Both the position numbers and the translations under genes were made by a program. From positions 1 through 6,441 of the forward strand of contig JAGVIO010000209.1 of assembly GCA_020056025.1 (NCBI GenBank): DNA of 6,441 bases, given 5' to 3'. The notes below the pieces were generated by a model that was not told the origin of the DNA, did not search any database, and was given only the letters and a program-made list of their open reading frames with translations. This stretch comes from an archaeon. GTDB lineage: Archaea; Nanobdellota; Nanobdellia; Woesearchaeales; WJKL01. This document shows, piece by piece, positions 4,952 to 6,441 of the stretch; the stretch's first letter is position 1; each line of letters starts with the position of its first letter.

Positions 4952-6429
4952 ACAATCTGGAAAGCAGGCTTAATGAGATAAGAAACAAGATATTTTCAAT
5001 GCAGGATTACATTAGCATAAGCTATTATGTCAACCACCCGAACATGCAGGTCGGGCAGAACCTGTGCAATGACGTTGCGCTTTTCAGCATAATGACAGCA
5101 CTTCTTAACAGGAATCAGCTTACTCTCGGAAACTACGGCCTTGGAAAGACAACAACAGCAGAGGCTGTTTCTTCTTTGGTTTACCAGCTTCCTATTGAAT
5201 TTGTTGAAAGAGGAATGATACAGGGACATCCGCAGCTGACAGAGGAGAAGATAGTAGGAAGGCTTGACTTCTCAAAGCTCAACGAGGCAGAAAAAGTGAT
5301 TTTCAGCATATTTGCGCAGACACCTTCTGCAAAAATCATAGATGAAATCAACAGGATACCAGAAGGAACGCAGAACCTTTTGCTCAGGTCTGTTGAAAAC
5401 GGACAGTTCCAGTACCTTAACGAAGTTATAAGGAATCCTCAGAAGCTTCCTTTTTTCGCAACTGCAAATTACAACGATGGAGGAAACACAAGCCTTTTGC
5501 CTCCGTTGCTTGACAGGTTTGACATCTCAGTAGAAGTCTCGTTCCCATTATTTTTGCAGTCATACCTGCAGGGCGGATTAAGCCTGTTTGGGTTAAGCAA
5601 GGATGATGCTTCAAGGGTTGTTTCACTAAAGAAAAAATACCTTTCAGATGTCTTGTCTTGCAGCTCTGATGCTGACAGGAAAAAAGCGCTTGATGGTTTT
5701 ATGAAAAGCGCAAACGAGATAATCGGCAGGGAGCCTATTAATATCATAAGAGGCAGGCTGTCAAGCAACAGCATTGCTAATGAAATGCAGGATTTGATAG
5801 TTGACAAGAGCATTCCATACGAAGACAAGATAAAGAAGCTCAGGGAAAAATCATTGAATTTCGCAGAGCAAATAGAAGGCATGAGCATTGCAGAAGATGA
5901 AAGGCAGGCTATTCCATACATTATTGCAGGGATAAGCTATTCTGCTGACGCAAGGCTTTTGGCAGATGCATTTTTTGACCACCTGAACTCTTCACAAAAG
6001 AGCGGAAAAAACAACAACCATGATACAAATTATGTTTCAGGAAAAGTTGACAACAACATAGGCCTAAGGGCTTCAATGAGGTCTGTCTATGACTATTCAA
6101 GGCTTTTAAGCTTCCTTAAAGGTGAAAATGAAGTCTCAGCAGAAACAGTGCAGGAAGTGCTGCCTTATGTAATCAGGCACAGGCTGGAGTTTGAAGACAG
6201 CTTCATGGTCCAGGCAAACAATTTCGCATCAAGCTCAATGCAGATGAATGCAGCAAAGCAGCTTGTCAAGGAGTTTGTTGAGGACGATTTCATGAAAAAC
6301 AAGGACAAATACAGGGAGATGTACGATGCCTTGGGCACTGGAAAAATCAAGGGCGTTGTTGCAAAAAACAAGGATTCAGACAACCCATTGATAAAGGCAA
6401 TAACCAGGATTTACCCTGAAAAGGAGTAA
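4948..6429 (+). CDS. MoxR-type AAA+ ATPase, 493 aa, with an enlarged C-terminal half
   Basis: A probable ATP-driven remodelling or chaperone protein of the MoxR family, cytoplasmic, whose relatives usually act with VWA-domain partners. The AAA+ core shows Walker A GNYGLGKT (61-68), the family stretch IQGHPQLTEEKIVGRLDF (91-108), Walker B KIIDEINRIPEGTQN (129-143) leading into LLRSVENGQ, sensor 1 FFATANYND (169-177), and an arginine-finger-type LLDRFD (187-192). The sensor 2/lid region is displaced to about 370-415 (GLRASMRSVYDYSRLL, ending HRLEF). Between them, about 205-370 is a mostly helical insertion, with a further tail of 75 residues. MoxR proteins are usually about 310-350 aa, so this one is long. 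It starts by ATGA overlap with the 60-aa gene and ends five bases before another apparent start codon. Confidence 0.9.
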   Translation: MNNLESRLNEIRNKIFSMQDYISISYYVNHPNMQVGQNLCNDVALFSIMTALLNRNQLTLGNYGLGKTTTAEAVSSLVYQLPIEFVERGMIQGHPQLTEEKIVGRLDFSKLNEAEKVIFSIFAQTPSAKIIDEINRIPEGTQNLLLRSVENGQFQYLNEVIRNPQKLPFFATANYNDGGNTSLLPPLLDRFDISVEVSFPLFLQSYLQGGLSLFGLSKDDASRVVSLKKKYLSDVLSCSSDADRKKALDGFMKSANEIIGREPINIIRGRLSSNSIANEMQDLIVDKSIPYEDKIKKLREKSLNFAEQIEGMSIAEDERQAIPYIIAGISYSADARLLADAFFDHLNSSQKSGKNNNHDTNYVSGKVDNNIGLRASMRSVYDYSRLLSFLKGENEVSAETVQEVLPYVIRHRLEFEDSFMVQANNFASSSMQMNAAKQLVKEFVEDDFMKNKDKYREMYDALGTGKIKGVVAKNKDSDNPLIKAITRIYPEKE

Positions 6430-6434
6430 GGACA

Positions 6435-6441
6435 ATGCTAA
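6435..6441 (+). CDS. Start of a further operon gene, cut by the window end
   Basis: An ATG at 6435 follows the MoxR stop (6427-6429) by five bases and has AAGGAG (6421-6426) eight bases upstream, a good Shine-Dalgarno sequence lying in the last codons of the MoxR gene. Only the start codon, a CTA codon and one base are present, so nothing can be said of the product. By analogy with other MoxR loci a VWA-domain protein is likely. Confidence 0.45.

Overview
The window looks like a stretch of archaeal chromosome, most likely from a DPANN-type lineage (Woesearchaeota- or Pacearchaeota-like; this placement is inference). The archaeal signals are an RNase P RNA with archaeal-style conserved regions, a 55-codon Sec61-beta (archaeal SecG) gene, an archaeal NAC gene with a C-terminal UBA domain, a THUMP-domain RNA methyltransferase, a DUF234-type archaeal ATPase, and several TATA/BRE promoters spaced for leaderless or nearly leaderless transcripts.

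Positions 1-4223 are transcribed from the minus strand. Read in that direction the order is: DUF234 ATPase (4223-2796), a gap of about 155 bp, THUMP methyltransferase (2640-1567), RNase P RNA (about 1553-1203), Sec61-beta (1170-1003), NAC (983-639) and a small all-helical protein of unknown function (599-135). The RNase P RNA, translocon subunit and nascent-chain factor form a compact RNA-processing and protein-biogenesis cluster. Sec61-beta was missed by simple ORF length cut-offs. The best NAC start is an internal ATG, not the upstream GTG. At the left edge (1-93) a perfect 9-bp inverted repeat closes a 93-nt stretch and is followed at once by ACA, an unexplained structure.

Positions 4224-4622 are a roughly 400-bp divergent promoter region rich in repeats. 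It holds three dyad-symmetric 20-bp units on an exact 23-bp period abutting the ATPase TATA box, two copies of a 16-bp direct repeat, and a strong BRE/TATA for the rightward operon.

The rightward operon (4623 to past the window end) is tightly coupled. A 49-aa possible AbrB-like protein overlaps a 60-aa unknown by ATGA, the 60-aa unknown overlaps a 493-aa MoxR-type AAA+ ATPase by ATGA, and a further gene appears to start at 6435 just before the window ends. MoxR ATPases usually act with VWA-domain partners, so the truncated gene is the one to examine. The least described parts of the window are this operon (tiny regulator-like protein, tiny unknown, unusually long MoxR) and the repeat array beside the DUF234 ATPase.
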